From assembly GCA_003584005.1 (NCBI GenBank), contig QXHL01000004.1, forward strand, positions 60,646 through 124,645: a stretch of DNA of 64,000 nucleotides, in the 5' to 3' direction. This document shows positions 8,988-20,301 of this stretch, piece after piece; position 1 is the first letter of the stretch, and each line of letters starts with the position of its first letter. The notes beneath the pieces were generated by a model, which worked only from the letters and a program-made list of their open reading frames with translations, ran no database searches and had not been told where the DNA came from. The translations under genes were made by a program, and so were the position numbers. This stretch comes from Alicyclobacillaceae bacterium I2511 (GTDB taxonomy: Bacteria; Bacillota; Bacilli; Alicyclobacillales; Alicyclobacillaceae).

Positions 8988-10574
8988 ATGAGCCAGCGTC
9001 GTTCCTTTTTTCACGGAGCATTTGTCTTAATGACAGCCAGCTTGGTCACCCGGGTGATGGGATTTGCCTACCGAATTGTACTTACCCGCTTAATTGGTGC
9101 CACAGGAATGGGATTGTTTCAAATGGTCTCACCCCTGTTGAGCCTGGTGCTGACCTTCGTGATTGCTGGCTTACCTGTCGCAATCTCAAAGCTAGTGGCC
9201 GAGGCTTTGGTGCAACGAGACCGGGTACGGGTACAGCGCATCCTACGCGTCAGTGCAACGGTCATTGCCGTGATGTCTGTCCTATTCACGGGATTGATGT
9301 GGCTTTTACGGGGTGTCATACAACACCACTGGCTGACAGACCCGCGAGCCTATCCTACCTATTTAGCAATGATTCCATTAGTATCAATCATCGGCATTTC
9401 GAGTATCTTTAGAGGCTATTTCCAAGGCCTTCAGGACATGTCCCCACTCGCCTGGTCGGCCATTTTTGAGCAAATTCTGCGCATAGGATCCATTTGGCTA
9501 CTGGCCAGTTACCTCGTCCACTACAGCTTGGCCTATGCGGCGGCGGCAGCGATGGCAGGTCAGGTGGTGGGAGAACTGGGTGGCCTACTGTTTCTTTGGT
9601 TGCAGTACAGACGCAAAGGCAAACTGTCTTTGGTACTGCCAGACGCACCCGCCCGAAGCCTGGAAAAACCGCGGCAAACCCTCGCGGCCATCGTGAATAT
9701 TGCGGCTCCAGTCACACTCAGTCGACTGATTGGGTCTTTGATTTACGCCCTTGAACCAGTCTTGGTCACCCGTTCCCTGCTCACCGCCGGACTGTCTGTC
9801 ACAGCGGCCACGGCACTGTACGGCCAATATGGTGGTATGGCCATTCCCTTGCTGGTATTTCCCACCGTGTTCACGGGGTCTCTAGCGGTAAATCTGGTGC
9901 CCAGTGTATCTGAGGCCGTGGCTGAGAATCAGGAACAACGGGTGAAAGCCCGATTTAGCCAAAGTTGGACTGCCACCGCCATGGTAGGAATCCCGACATC
10001 CATTTTGCTAACCTTTTATGCCAATCCCCTCGCGTGGGCAGTGTTTGGCATCCGGGGTGTAGGGCCTATCCTCGCCGTAATGGCCCCGGCTGGGTTTTTA
10101 CTTTACTTAGAGGGCCCCCTGATGGGAATCTTACAGGGTCTCAACCATGCAGGCATTGCAATGCGAAATTCCATTGTCGGCGGTATTCTACGCCTGGGAT
10201 TAATCGTATTACTTGCCTCACAACCCCATCTAGGAATTCTAGGGGTAGCCTGGGCCTCCACTGCCTCCATCTGTGTGACCGCCGGATTGCACCTGCGCAG
10301 TGTAAAGAAATTCGTTCCCATTCACATTAATTGGCGGGACACCCTCCGCATTCTCGTAGCCTCTGCAGGCATGTTAACATTACTAGTCACCCTGTCTTTG
10401 CTTCATCCCAACCCCAATCCATGGCAACTTCTATTGGCCATGATGGCTGGTTTAATAGTTAATTTCATTTTGTTGTGTTCCTTACAAGTGTTAACCACAC
10501 AGCGCGTTCTCCGAATTCCACGAGCTGGCCCTCTTTTAGCCCAGATTGTGTCTGCCATGCCTTTTGCAATATGA
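8988..10574 (+). CDS. spoVB: SpoVB-like MATE/MOP lipid-linked polysaccharide flippase
   Basis: This 528-residue, highly hydrophobic protein of the oligosaccharidyl-lipid flippase superfamily should have about 14 membrane helices. The N-terminus (GAFVLMTASLVTRVMGFAYR, then GATGMGLFQM) is characteristic of the SpoVB/YtgP group. In sporulation SpoVB is thought to flip lipid II for spore cortex synthesis, but paralogues act in vegetative cells. ATG 8988 is chosen because GGAGG lies 9 bases upstream. An earlier in-frame codon at 8955 lacks a ribosome site. It diverges from the comN-like gene, as in B. subtilis. Confidence 0.85.
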   Translation: MSQRRSFFHGAFVLMTASLVTRVMGFAYRIVLTRLIGATGMGLFQMVSPLLSLVLTFVIAGLPVAISKLVAEALVQRDRVRVQRILRVSATVIAVMSVLFTGLMWLLRGVIQHHWLTDPRAYPTYLAMIPLVSIIGISSIFRGYFQGLQDMSPLAWSAIFEQILRIGSIWLLASYLVHYSLAYAAAAAMAGQVVGELGGLLFLWLQYRRKGKLSLVLPDAPARSLEKPRQTLAAIVNIAAPVTLSRLIGSLIYALEPVLVTRSLLTAGLSVTAATALYGQYGGMAIPLLVFPTVFTGSLAVNLVPSVSEAVAENQEQRVKARFSQSWTATAMVGIPTSILLTFYANPLAWAVFGIRGVGPILAVMAPAGFLLYLEGPLMGILQGLNHAGIAMRNSIVGGILRLGLIVLLASQPHLGILGVAWASTASICVTAGLHLRSVKKFVPIHINWRDTLRILVASAGMLTLLVTLSLLHPNPNPWQLLLAMMAGLIVNFILLCSLQVLTTQRVLRIPRAGPLLAQIVSAMPFAI

Positions 10575-10602
10575 AAGAATTGTTTTCTACTGCGCGCGAA
10601 AC

Positions 10603-11334
10603 TTAGAGCCGCTCCTCGTGCTTGGATTGCAGTCCGTGGGCAGACGACTCCATCGGATCCACGTGGATGCGGCCATCGCCATCGATACTGGCATAAAATA
10701 CATCCCGCCAATCGCTATAGCCCTGTTCAGATAGCACTTGATTGAGCCAATTCATATCCCGACGCAGTCTTGCCAGCGTCTGTACCACAGGTTGCCCATC
10801 CATAATCAAAGACATCGGCAAGGCCTCAGGCGTCACCATTTGGTTAAGGTCCGCTGCTTGTAAAGGCCTTTTTTCTGCCTTTGGCAAAACGCTCAGTTTG
10901 CCTGAGGTCTCAAGAACCGCAAATTCCACGTCCTGCACCCGGGCCAGTCCCTGTTCACGCAATTGCATCAGTAGGTCCTCCATAGTATAGCGTGTGCGCC
11001 GCAATTGCCCATCTCGCACCCTACCATGCTCCACGAGAACCACCGGTTCTCCCTCCACCCATTTACGAAAACGTTGGCTTTTCAACTGTACCAATGCCAC
11101 CCCCACCTGTAACACAACCAACAGGGCAATCGACACCAAGGCCATATACAATGGAGTATGGGTGTCCTCCATAGGCACGGTGGACAGCTCCGCAATCATG
11201 ATGGACACGACAAAGTCAAATATGGATAGCTTTCCTATTTCACGTTTTCCCATCACCCGCAAAGCAAGCATTACAACCAAGTACAGTACTACAATGCGCA
11301 CGCAAAATTCCCACAACGGGATATGCATCAGCAC
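10603..11334 (-). CDS. DUF421 / YetF-like membrane protein
   Basis: This 243-residue protein has three N-terminal membrane helices (residues about 8-85) containing MGKREIGKLSIFDFVVSI, the hallmark of the DUF421 family. A cytoplasmic YetF-like C-terminal domain follows, with EHGRVRDGQLRRTRYTMEDLLMQLREQG. A second copy-like half (SLIMDGQPVVQTLARLRRD) ends the protein. In B. subtilis related proteins (YetF, YrbG, YdfS) occur in sporulating cells, but the biochemical role is unknown. It is convergent with the spoVB-like gene, with 28 bases between stops. Confidence 0.85.
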   Translation of the reverse strand: MLMHIPLWEFCVRIVVLYLVVMLALRVMGKREIGKLSIFDFVVSIMIAELSTVPMEDTHTPLYMALVSIALLVVLQVGVALVQLKSQRFRKWVEGEPVVLVEHGRVRDGQLRRTRYTMEDLLMQLREQGLARVQDVEFAVLETSGKLSVLPKAEKRPLQAADLNQMVTPEALPMSLIMDGQPVVQTLARLRRDMNWLNQVLSEQGYSDWRDVFYASIDGDGRIHVDPMESSAHGLQSKHEERL

Positions 11335-11427
11335 CCCCCCAATTGGACCTTATTATGGCCCAATCTGGGAGGAATTAGTGACTCTGAAGAATCAAAGCTT
11401 TTTTGGAACTTTTGTGCGAACAATCCA

Positions 11428-13599
11428 TTAGGCCAATGTCTTCTGACTGTTTTCCTGAAGTTTTGCAAAGAGCATACCCACCTGTTCAAAGACAGCCGCC
11501 AAGTCCTCCACTTCTCGGTAGACGTTCGCCAAAATGCGCACCCGCAAAGAAATCACCGTACCTGCGCCCGCGTCAAAAGGACGCGCAGCTACGCTGCGCT
11601 GAATTCGCAGCGCTAGGTTCTCCAAATGCTCTCGACTGATTTGCGGAACCATCATTAAAAATTCATCACCCCCGTAGCGGCAGGCGATTTCGTTTAGGCG
11701 CAAACACTCCCGAATGCGCACACTGATTTCCCGCAACACCCTGTCACCGATTTCAAATCCAAAGTTGCGATTCACTAAACTAACATTTTCCACATCCAGA
11801 CATACCACACCCCAATCCCGGGTGCCATTGATAAAGGATTCGCGCACCTCCTGGTTGAGGAAATGATAAGTGTGAAATCCCGTCAAGTGATCCACAAACA
11901 GCTGTGTGTCCAAGGCGGGGGTATATACTGCACTACGATTTTTGCCCCGCTGTTTAGCCCCCCAGTACATTGCGGAGTCAGCCTTCAGCAACAAGTCTCG
12001 TTCATTACTGCCGTGCTCTGGATAAGTGGCAATCCCGATACTCACCGTGATACCCTGCAGTTTATAATCATCGTAGCACACCACGTGTCTGGCAACCTCA
12101 GCCCGCACTTTCTCCATTCGATGGTGTGCAGTCAAAGAATCCACGGGCAGCAAGATCCCGAATTCCTCCCCCCCGTAACGTGCAACTACTCCATCCACGC
12201 CGAGGGATTTCAACAGCAGTTGTGACAAAGAAGCAAGCACCGCATCCCCAGCCAAGTGTCCATAAGTATCGTTAACTTTTTTGAAAGAATCGACGTCAAT
12301 GACGACTACAGAAAGCACGCCCTGCCCTTGAATCGCCTTTTTAACTGCCTGTTCTAAGGCCACATAAAAGTAGCGATAGTTGTATAAATTAGTTGCAGAA
12401 TCTCGAATTGACTGCTGTTGTAATGTTTGATATAAATTTGCGTTTTCAAACAGCACAGCCACCTGGCTGGCTAGAAGGTGTACATCTCCGAGGGTTTCCG
12501 GAAAGGCGTGAGTCCGTTTCCCGTACAAAACTATGGCACCCCTCAGTCCACCGTGACTGTACATGGGGAATACCGCCATACTACGATAGCTAGGTCCCAC
12601 TGCAGAAACCCAGCGCACTCGACTGTCCCGCAGAGTATTGACAATGTATTGCCATTTTTGCGATTCAACAATATCCCATACAGCACCCCCATCACAGTGC
12701 AGCAATTCCCGCAGGGGAAAGTTCGCTGCAACCTGTTCTGGCGCCACATGCATGGGCCGAAGAATATCGTCTTCTACATCATAGATGTAGATTGCAACCG
12801 CATCGGCAAAGGTTAAGTTTTTCACTGCCTTAGTCACACCACTGCTGATAGTATCGAGATCAAACTCACCAAGCAAGGACATCGTTGCTGCTAGGACTTG
12901 CTGGAGTCCTCTGGTACGGCTGTAATTGCGAAAAATTAAGCTTATTACAATTGCCGGAAAAATCATCACAGGTGCTATATAAGGGTACGCTGGCAAAGCT
13001 AGGGTCAGCAAAAAAGCTACTGCAATACTGACTGCGTGATGGATTACATCCCCAGACAAAAAAGTGCGTACGTCTTGTCTCTCAAATGTACCGCGCAATG
13101 CGTGCAAGAGATGAACAAATAGGTGGTTTAGTGCAATAAACACTCCATCCGCAAACACCACAGCCAGAATTAAACTCCAATTCCAATAATTAATTCCCTT
13201 TACCAACGGTACCGAAAATAGTGTAAACGTAAATCCCATCCCAAGCGCACTCAAACTGTATTGACCCACATTAAACAGCCAGGTGGACCAAGCCGTAACT
13301 CTAGGACGCAAAAGTGGGGCAATTGCCGCCGTCCAAAGCATTAACCACACAGCCACAGACGGACCGTAGGCCATCATAGCTCCAAGGGGCACAACCATCA
13401 CGAAAGACCCTTGGGCCTTCCCCAAAGGGATGGGAACGTACTCCAAGGCCACTGAAAAGATCAGTAGAATTCCTGCAACCCAGACCATCACAGGTGGCCA
13501 GCGTGGAAAGACTAAAAAAACCATTAAAACGCCGAAAATTCCTACCCACCATTCGAACCAAGTAGCTTTTTGCACATTGAACATAGGCGCTCGTATCAT
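11428..13599 (-). CDS. Membrane GAF protein with tandem GGDEF domains (putative diguanylate cyclase)
   Basis: The 723-residue protein begins with six to eight hydrophobic helices (about residues 1-215), followed by a GAF-like sensor domain (about 235-390). Two GGDEF domains follow. The first has a canonical GGEEF active site near residue 475 and a good DVDSFKKVNDTYGH motif. The second keeps GGDEF near residue 642 but is divergent around its metal and substrate region (LDVENVSLVNRNFGF). The family makes the second messenger cyclic-di-GMP. A classical RxxD inhibitory site is not evident in the first domain, while the second has RLNE at that place. The second domain may be regulatory; this is inference. 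Confidence 0.85.
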   Translation of the reverse strand: MIRAPMFNVQKATWFEWWVGIFGVLMVFLVFPRWPPVMVWVAGILLIFSVALEYVPIPLGKAQGSFVMVVPLGAMMAYGPSVAVWLMLWTAAIAPLLRPRVTAWSTWLFNVGQYSLSALGMGFTFTLFSVPLVKGINYWNWSLILAVVFADGVFIALNHLFVHLLHALRGTFERQDVRTFLSGDVIHHAVSIAVAFLLTLALPAYPYIAPVMIFPAIVISLIFRNYSRTRGLQQVLAATMSLLGEFDLDTISSGVTKAVKNLTFADAVAIYIYDVEDDILRPMHVAPEQVAANFPLRELLHCDGGAVWDIVESQKWQYIVNTLRDSRVRWVSAVGPSYRSMAVFPMYSHGGLRGAIVLYGKRTHAFPETLGDVHLLASQVAVLFENANLYQTLQQQSIRDSATNLYNYRYFYVALEQAVKKAIQGQGVLSVVVIDVDSFKKVNDTYGHLAGDAVLASLSQLLLKSLGVDGVVARYGGEEFGILLPVDSLTAHHRMEKVRAEVARHVVCYDDYKLQGITVSIGIATYPEHGSNERDLLLKADSAMYWGAKQRGKNRSAVYTPALDTQLFVDHLTGFHTYHFLNQEVRESFINGTRDWGVVCLDVENVSLVNRNFGFEIGDRVLREISVRIRECLRLNEIACRYGGDEFLMMVPQISREHLENLALRIQRSVAARPFDAGAGTVISLRVRILANVYREVEDLAAVFEQVGMLFAKLQENSQKTLA

Positions 13600-13630
13600 C
13601 CTTTAAAGACAAAACATCTCACATAGAGAT

Positions 13631-13738
13631 TCACCGCTTTATCGCGGTGAATGGCACCTACCCCAGGTATTACTGAAATATTCTCAGCTATTTCTATCCA
13701 TTTCTCTGTAATGGACTCGTTTCACTAAAAATGAAACG
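13631..13738. repeat. Two inverted repeats in the region between the GGDEF and TIGR04086 genes
   Basis: TCACCGC/GCGGTGA pairs 13631-13637 with 13644-13650, and CGTTTCA/TGAAACG pairs 13719-13725 with 13732-13738. Both could lie in the 5' leader of the GGDEF gene (start 13599). No U-run follows either. I compared the leader by eye with the cyclic-di-GMP riboswitch core and saw no match. The 215-base region has no other clear content. Confidence 0.5.
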
Positions 13739-13814
13739 TTAGCGTAAAATTCAGACAGGTATATTCCCGCCGGACAAACCATAAAAATCTAATCAAAGAG
13801 AGAGGAGTGAATCC

Positions 13815-14216
13815 ATGAAAACCGCCTTATCCCCACGACTTAATCTGATGCGACGGTTTCCCATTCTCTATGGTCTGGCTTGGGCACTCCTGTGGTCAAT
13901 GGTGGGTATCTTGATAATTGCCCTATGGGCTCACCTGACCGTCATGACCCCAACCAAGGTGGTAATCGGTGCTTATGGGGTGCACTGCCTGTCTGCCATC
14001 CTCGGCGGATTTGTAGCCAGCCGAGCCGCCAATGAACGGGGATGGTTTCAAGGCGGCATGGTTGGCTTACTGTATGCCCTCATTATGCTTTTACTCAGTC
14101 TAGTCGTTTACAACGCATTTCCCACCGATGCCAGCGGTTTATTCCGTGTTCTTTTGCTCACTTTAATGGGAGCATTCGCTGGCGTGTTGGGCGTCAATAC
14201 TCGCAAAGAAACATAA
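13815..14216 (+). CDS. TIGR04086-type four-helix membrane protein
   Basis: This 133-residue hydrophobic protein has about four membrane segments, with Gly-rich helix contacts such as SAILGGFVASRAA and GAFAGVLGVN. Its size and its position beside yajC-tgt match the TIGR04086 (YrzE-like) family of unknown function in Bacilli. ATG 13815 follows GAGAGGAG. It is convergent with yajC, with 73 bases between the stops. Confidence 0.7.
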   Translation: MKTALSPRLNLMRRFPILYGLAWALLWSMVGILIIALWAHLTVMTPTKVVIGAYGVHCLSAILGGFVASRAANERGWFQGGMVGLLYALIMLLLSLVVYNAFPTDASGLFRVLLLTLMGAFAGVLGVNTRKET

Positions 14217-14289
14217 CTCCAATGCTAGATCTGATAACACCTGCTAGCACCCTTATTTACAAAGCAAAGCCCACACTTTTCCGCACTGG

Positions 14290-16887
<2,598 letters not shown>

Positions 16888-16995
16888 GCAGTCTACATCC
16901 CTTTCCTTGCAGGCCCATTATACGGGGTATAAAACGTGGGAGCAAAGCAACGAAAGTCTTCCACTGTTTGGAATGGATTGGGTGTACCTGGAGAC

Positions 16996-17346
16996 TTAGG
17001 CTTTGTGTTTTGAAGGTGGTAACTGTTGCGCCAACCGCTGTGCTTGCGGCCTATGCAACACAGCGGTCAGGGCCGCGCTGTCCCGGTACCCCTCTTGGCT
17101 TGCAATCGCATAACTGGCAACAGCACCCGGTGATAAGTTATGAACATTGGCCGCCCGCCAGAATGCGGAAGAAACGGTAAAAGAGTATACCATCGGTACC
17201 AAAATGTGTGCTTGTGCGTTGTCCAAAATCGCCTTGTGTACGCTGTTCACCGCTTCCCCAGTTCCTTCAGCGGTAATGTTTCCAAGAGGTCTTGACCTTT
17301 CACGTTTGTTTTCCCGGACCCTAAAGAGTTCTTCACCCTGATTCAC
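16996..17346 (-). CDS. Hypothetical protein coupled to ruvB
   Basis: I do not recognise this 116-residue frame. Its GTG start touches the ruvB stop (TAGGTG), which suggests translational coupling and is the main reason to call it a gene. The N-terminal third is charged (ENKRERSRPLG). The middle is Ala- and Val-rich without a clear membrane helix, and the C-terminus is basic (PPSKHKA). In other Bacilli the slot between ruvB and queA often holds small sporulation or unknown genes, but nothing here matches one that I know. It could be spurious. Confidence 0.45.
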   Translation of the reverse strand: MNQGEELFRVRENKRERSRPLGNITAEGTGEAVNSVHKAILDNAQAHILVPMVYSFTVSSAFWRAANVHNLSPGAVASYAIASQEGYRDSAALTAVLHRPQAQRLAQQLPPSKHKA

Positions 17347-18357
17347 CTAATCTCGCTGAAGCACCAGCGGGATAGGCACCTGTAGGTGTTCACAGGTCAG
17401 CCGAGTAGCCATCCTCCCCCGCGGTGTTCGCTGCAGTAACCCCATTTGAATGAGATAAGGTTCATACACCTCTTCAATCGTTCCTGCCTCTTCCCCTACC
17501 GCAGCTGCTAGGGTGTCCAAACCAACTGGACCACCAGAAAATTTGCTCAATAGGGTATCCAACACCCGATAATCTAATTCGTCCAGTCCCAGTTCATCCA
17601 CGTGCAGACGTTGCAAAGCCTGTTTTGCAATACCCAAACTAACCGCAGCCGCATGCTCCACCTGGGCAAAGTCCCTGACTCGCTTGAGCAGACGATTTGC
17701 GACGCGCGGTGTCCCGCGAGATCTTCTGGCAATTTCCATCGCCGCGACAGGATCGACAGGAAAGTGCAGAATATTTGCAGTTCGCTGGACAATTTGTGTC
17801 AACTCGTGTACCTCATAATAATCCAAACGGGAAATCACACCAAATCGATCCCGCAAGGGGGCAGACAATAGCCCCGCCCGAGTGGTGGCACCAATCAAGG
17901 TAAAGGCTGGAAGATCAAGTCGCACTGAACGGGCCCCTGGCCCTTTGCCAATCACAATATCCAGGGCATAGTCCTCCATTGCCGGATACAAAACCTCTTC
18001 TACAGCACGCGACAAGCGATGAATCTCATCAATAAACAAAACGTCCCCTGGCTCTAAGTTTGTCAACAGTGCCGCCACATCCCCCGGACGCTCCAGCGCA
18101 GGTCCAGAGGTAATACGGATGTGCACCCCGAGTTCATTGGCTATAATCATGGATAAAGAAGTTTTTCCAAGTCCCGGGGGTCCGTAGAGTAAAACATGGT
18201 CCAAAGCTTCTGATCGTTCCTTTGCCGCCTCAATGAAAACCTTCAAATTTTCCTTAACTTTTTTTTGACCAATGTAGTCCTCTAAAAAACGTGGACGAAA
18301 GGACTCGAAAGCGGCATCCTCTTTGTTCCAATCTGCGGCAACCATTCTGTCTGTCAA
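17347..18357 (-). CDS. ruvB: Holliday junction branch migration helicase RuvB
   Basis: This AAA+ motor drives branch migration with RuvA. The 336-residue protein has [12 protein letters not shown] near the N-terminus, Walker [11 protein letters not shown] near residue 60, Walker B with DEIHRL near residue 110, a sensor region ([20 protein letters not shown]) and the winged-helix C-terminus ending in [11 protein letters not shown] 18357 follows GGGAGG. It lies 26 bases after ruvA, within a ruvC-ruvA-ruvB operon. Confidence 0.97.
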   Translation of the reverse strand: MTDRMVAADWNKEDAAFESFRPRFLEDYIGQKKVKENLKVFIEAAKERSEALDHVLLYGPPGLGKTSLSMIIANELGVHIRITSGPALERPGDVAALLTNLEPGDVLFIDEIHRLSRAVEEVLYPAMEDYALDIVIGKGPGARSVRLDLPAFTLIGATTRAGLLSAPLRDRFGVISRLDYYEVHELTQIVQRTANILHFPVDPVAAMEIARRSRGTPRVANRLLKRVRDFAQVEHAAAVSLGIAKQALQRLHVDELGLDELDYRVLDTLLSKFSGGPVGLDTLAAAVGEEAGTIEEVYEPYLIQMGLLQRTPRGRMATRLTCEHLQVPIPLVLQRD

Positions 18358-18383
18358 GTCTCGGCTGCCTCCCTCATAAATCC

Positions 18384-19019
18384 TTAGGTCAAGTAGACAG
18401 GTTTAGCAAGCTGTTGCAAACAGGCCCGTAAACCAGCCTCTAAGTTGTCCAGCCCCTTATCTGTTTCCACCCGCCGCACAACGTCCGTTGCCTGACTTTC
18501 ATTATACCCAAGGCTGACCAGAGCCTCAACGATTTGCCAGGTAAGGGTGCTCTGTTCTCTTCCAACAGACAAGCGCCCCCCTTCTGAGGCCGTTTGCAGT
18601 GGTGTACCCACAGAATGAATTTGAGTCACCTTGTCTCGCAATTCCAGGATTAACCGCTGAGCCGTTTTTTTCCCAATTCCCGGTAATCGACACAATGCTT
18701 CACTGTCCTGTGCCAACACAGCGGAAACAAATGTTTCAAATTGGGTGTGTGATAGAATTTGCAGGGCCCCTTTCGGTCCCACCCCAGTGACACGAATCAA
18801 TAGCCCAAACCAGTCCCTCTCTACGGCAGACAAAAACCCGTACAAACTCATGCCGTCCTCACGCACTTGGAGGTGGGTAAATACCTGCACGCTATCGCCT
18901 TGAACCAGACTCGTCAACGCCCCGTCCGGCATCTGTACATGGTATCCCACCCCATGTACGTCCAAAACGGTGTATCCAGAACCTGTAAAAGCCACCTCAC
19001 CGCGTAAAAAAGCAATCAT
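18384..19019 (-). CDS. ruvA: Holliday junction branch migration protein RuvA
   Basis: RuvA binds four-way junctions as a tetramer and loads RuvB. The 211-residue protein has the N-terminal OB fold ([10 protein letters not shown], then DVHGVGYHV), the helix-hairpin-helix pair with [10 protein letters not shown] and [16 protein letters not shown], and a C-terminal UBA-like RuvB-binding domain ([16 protein letters not shown]). ATG 19019 is chosen because AGGAG lies eight bases upstream. A TTG two codons earlier would be too close. It begins 11 bases after the ruvC stop. Confidence 0.97.
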   Translation of the reverse strand: MIAFLRGEVAFTGSGYTVLDVHGVGYHVQMPDGALTSLVQGDSVQVFTHLQVREDGMSLYGFLSAVERDWFGLLIRVTGVGPKGALQILSHTQFETFVSAVLAQDSEALCRLPGIGKKTAQRLILELRDKVTQIHSVGTPLQTASEGGRLSVGREQSTLTWQIVEALVSLGYNESQATDVVRRVETDKGLDNLEAGLRACLQQLAKPVYLT

Positions 19020-19030
19020 CTGCAAATCTC

Positions 19031-19720
19031 CTATTTCTCTGGCTTCGATTCTTTAGGTTTGACACCCGCTGGATAAGACAGTGGCCTAACAGGCCTAACA
19101 GACCTAACAGACCTAACAGGCCTAACAGACCTAACAGACCTAACAGACCCTGCGGAAGCGCCTCTACCCCAATCTAATCCCTGCACCGCTTTGTCCAACG
19201 CTGTGCTACCCCCCACCTTCGCAACCCCGGCAAACTCTGACAAGTTCCCGTTGTAGGCGTGCGTGATGGCCACTGCCAGGGCATCCGCAGTATCGTCCGG
19301 CTGGGGAGTCTCTCGCAATCCCAATAAGACCCTTACCATTTCCTGAACTTGCTGTTTGTCTGCTTTGCCATAGCCCGTGACCGCCTGTTTCACCTGCATT
19401 GGGGTGTACCCAACCACCTGCATCCCTGACTGTGTACCAGCCAGAATTGCAACACCGCGGGCCTGCCCCACAGCGAAAGCGGTCGTCGTATTTCGGTAGA
19501 AAAACAATTCTTCTGCCGCCATAATGTCAGGATGATGACGCGAAATGACTAAAACCAGAGTTTGAAAAAGAATATTAAGTCGTTCTGGCGTTGTTTGTTC
19601 GGGAAAAGTTTCAATACATCCATAGTCAATAGCCTGCAAGTGATTTCCAGAGACTTCAAGCACACCATATCCCATCCGCGCTAATCCTGGGTCAATTCCA
19701 ATCACCCGCAAAATCGTCAT
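19031..19720 (-). CDS. ruvC: Crossover junction endodeoxyribonuclease RuvC with repetitive basic tail
   Basis: RuvC is the dimeric resolvase that nicks Holliday junctions. The RNase H-like core carries the acidic residues in IGIDPGLARMGYG (Asp10), AAEELFF near residue 68, and DDTADALAVA near residue 142. ATG 19720 follows AGGAAAGG. The protein is 229 residues, longer than usual. The extra C-terminal part contains seven Ser/Pro-Val-Arg tripeptides coded by a 9-bp repeat array, then a Lys- and Pro-rich end. The catalytic core ends before the tail, so activity should be retained. The tail could add non-specific DNA binding (inference). Confidence 0.95.
   Translation of the reverse strand: MTILRVIGIDPGLARMGYGVLEVSGNHLQAIDYGCIETFPEQTTPERLNILFQTLVLVISRHHPDIMAAEELFFYRNTTTAFAVGQARGVAILAGTQSGMQVVGYTPMQVKQAVTGYGKADKQQVQEMVRVLLGLRETPQPDDTADALAVAITHAYNGNLSEFAGVAKVGGSTALDKAVQGLDWGRGASAGSVRSVRSVRPVRSVRSVRPVRPLSYPAGVKPKESKPEK
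19085..19147 (-). repeat. 9-bp minisatellite, seven copies, inside ruvC
   Basis: Seven perfect-register copies of CCTAACAGR (plus strand) run without gaps and code for Ser-Val-Arg or Pro-Val-Arg. The only variation is the last base of the unit (G or A), which sets Pro versus Ser. Because the unit length is a multiple of three, gain or loss of copies keeps the reading frame. Confidence 0.95.
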
Positions 19721-19809
19721 ACCTTTCCTGTTGCTGTCATCCGGATGAAACACTCCCCCCGGATACACCTGCACCCGAGTCTTGGACAGGACAAACCTAA
19801 GTACTGCGG

Positions 19810-20205
19810 CTATACAGCTAAATCTCCTGCTGGTGACGGCTGTAAGGAAATATCCCGCACATACACTGGCATTTGAAAAAAGACAGTCAATGTTTTATCA
19901 ATTCGCCACGAACCGTGTTCTCCACTAAATCCAGTGACCGCATCATCTGTGACCTGATGCACCTCCCACTGACCGTGACCATCTCCATACAACGTCAAAA
20001 AGGCGGCCGGATTTCCCGAAGAGCGAACGGCTGAAAAAGTTGGCGTGTCCATCAATTGACCAAACTCAGTGAGCGCCGGAGAATCGGCCAAAGCCCGCTG
20101 TGGAATCCAAATTCCCGAAGTCAACCAAATAAGCGTTGTAATTGTCAAGGGTAGAACAACCAACTTACCAACTCTCCAGCTGCCAATACCGCTGTGACCA
20201 GCCAT
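19810..20205 (-). CDS. Small secreted or membrane-anchored protein at the bofC position
   Basis: The 131-residue protein has an N-terminal hydrophobic segment (about residues 14-34) followed by ALADSPALTEF, which looks like a signal peptide or anchor. The mature part is about 90 residues, with a FLTLYGDGHGQWEV strand and a closing FFQMPVYVRDISL strand. Its place beside ruvC and yebC is where bofC, encoding the intercompartmental sporulation factor BofC, is found in Bacillus. The size and the FLTLY...FFQ pattern are compatible with a shortened BofC C-terminal domain, but the match is weak. I leave the symbol empty. Confidence 0.65.
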   Translation of the reverse strand: MAGHSGIGSWRVGKLVVLPLTITTLIWLTSGIWIPQRALADSPALTEFGQLMDTPTFSAVRSSGNPAAFLTLYGDGHGQWEVHQVTDDAVTGFSGEHGSWRIDKTLTVFFQMPVYVRDISLQPSPAGDLAV

Positions 20206-20301
20206 GTTAATTCACCCCAAACCGTCCGTTTAGGCCTATCATGCCGAAGTTTTGACTTTATATACGGTCTCTTGGTTTCCCCGGCAATCCCAAACCGATG
20301 G

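Noticed and set aside
13600..13814. Cyclic-di-GMP riboswitch before the GGDEF gene
   Set aside because: The core motifs of the known class I and II aptamers are not present on the leader strand.
19085..19147. Regular short repeats considered as a CRISPR array
   Set aside because: The 9-bp units are contiguous without spacers, lie inside ruvC in frame, and no cas genes are present.
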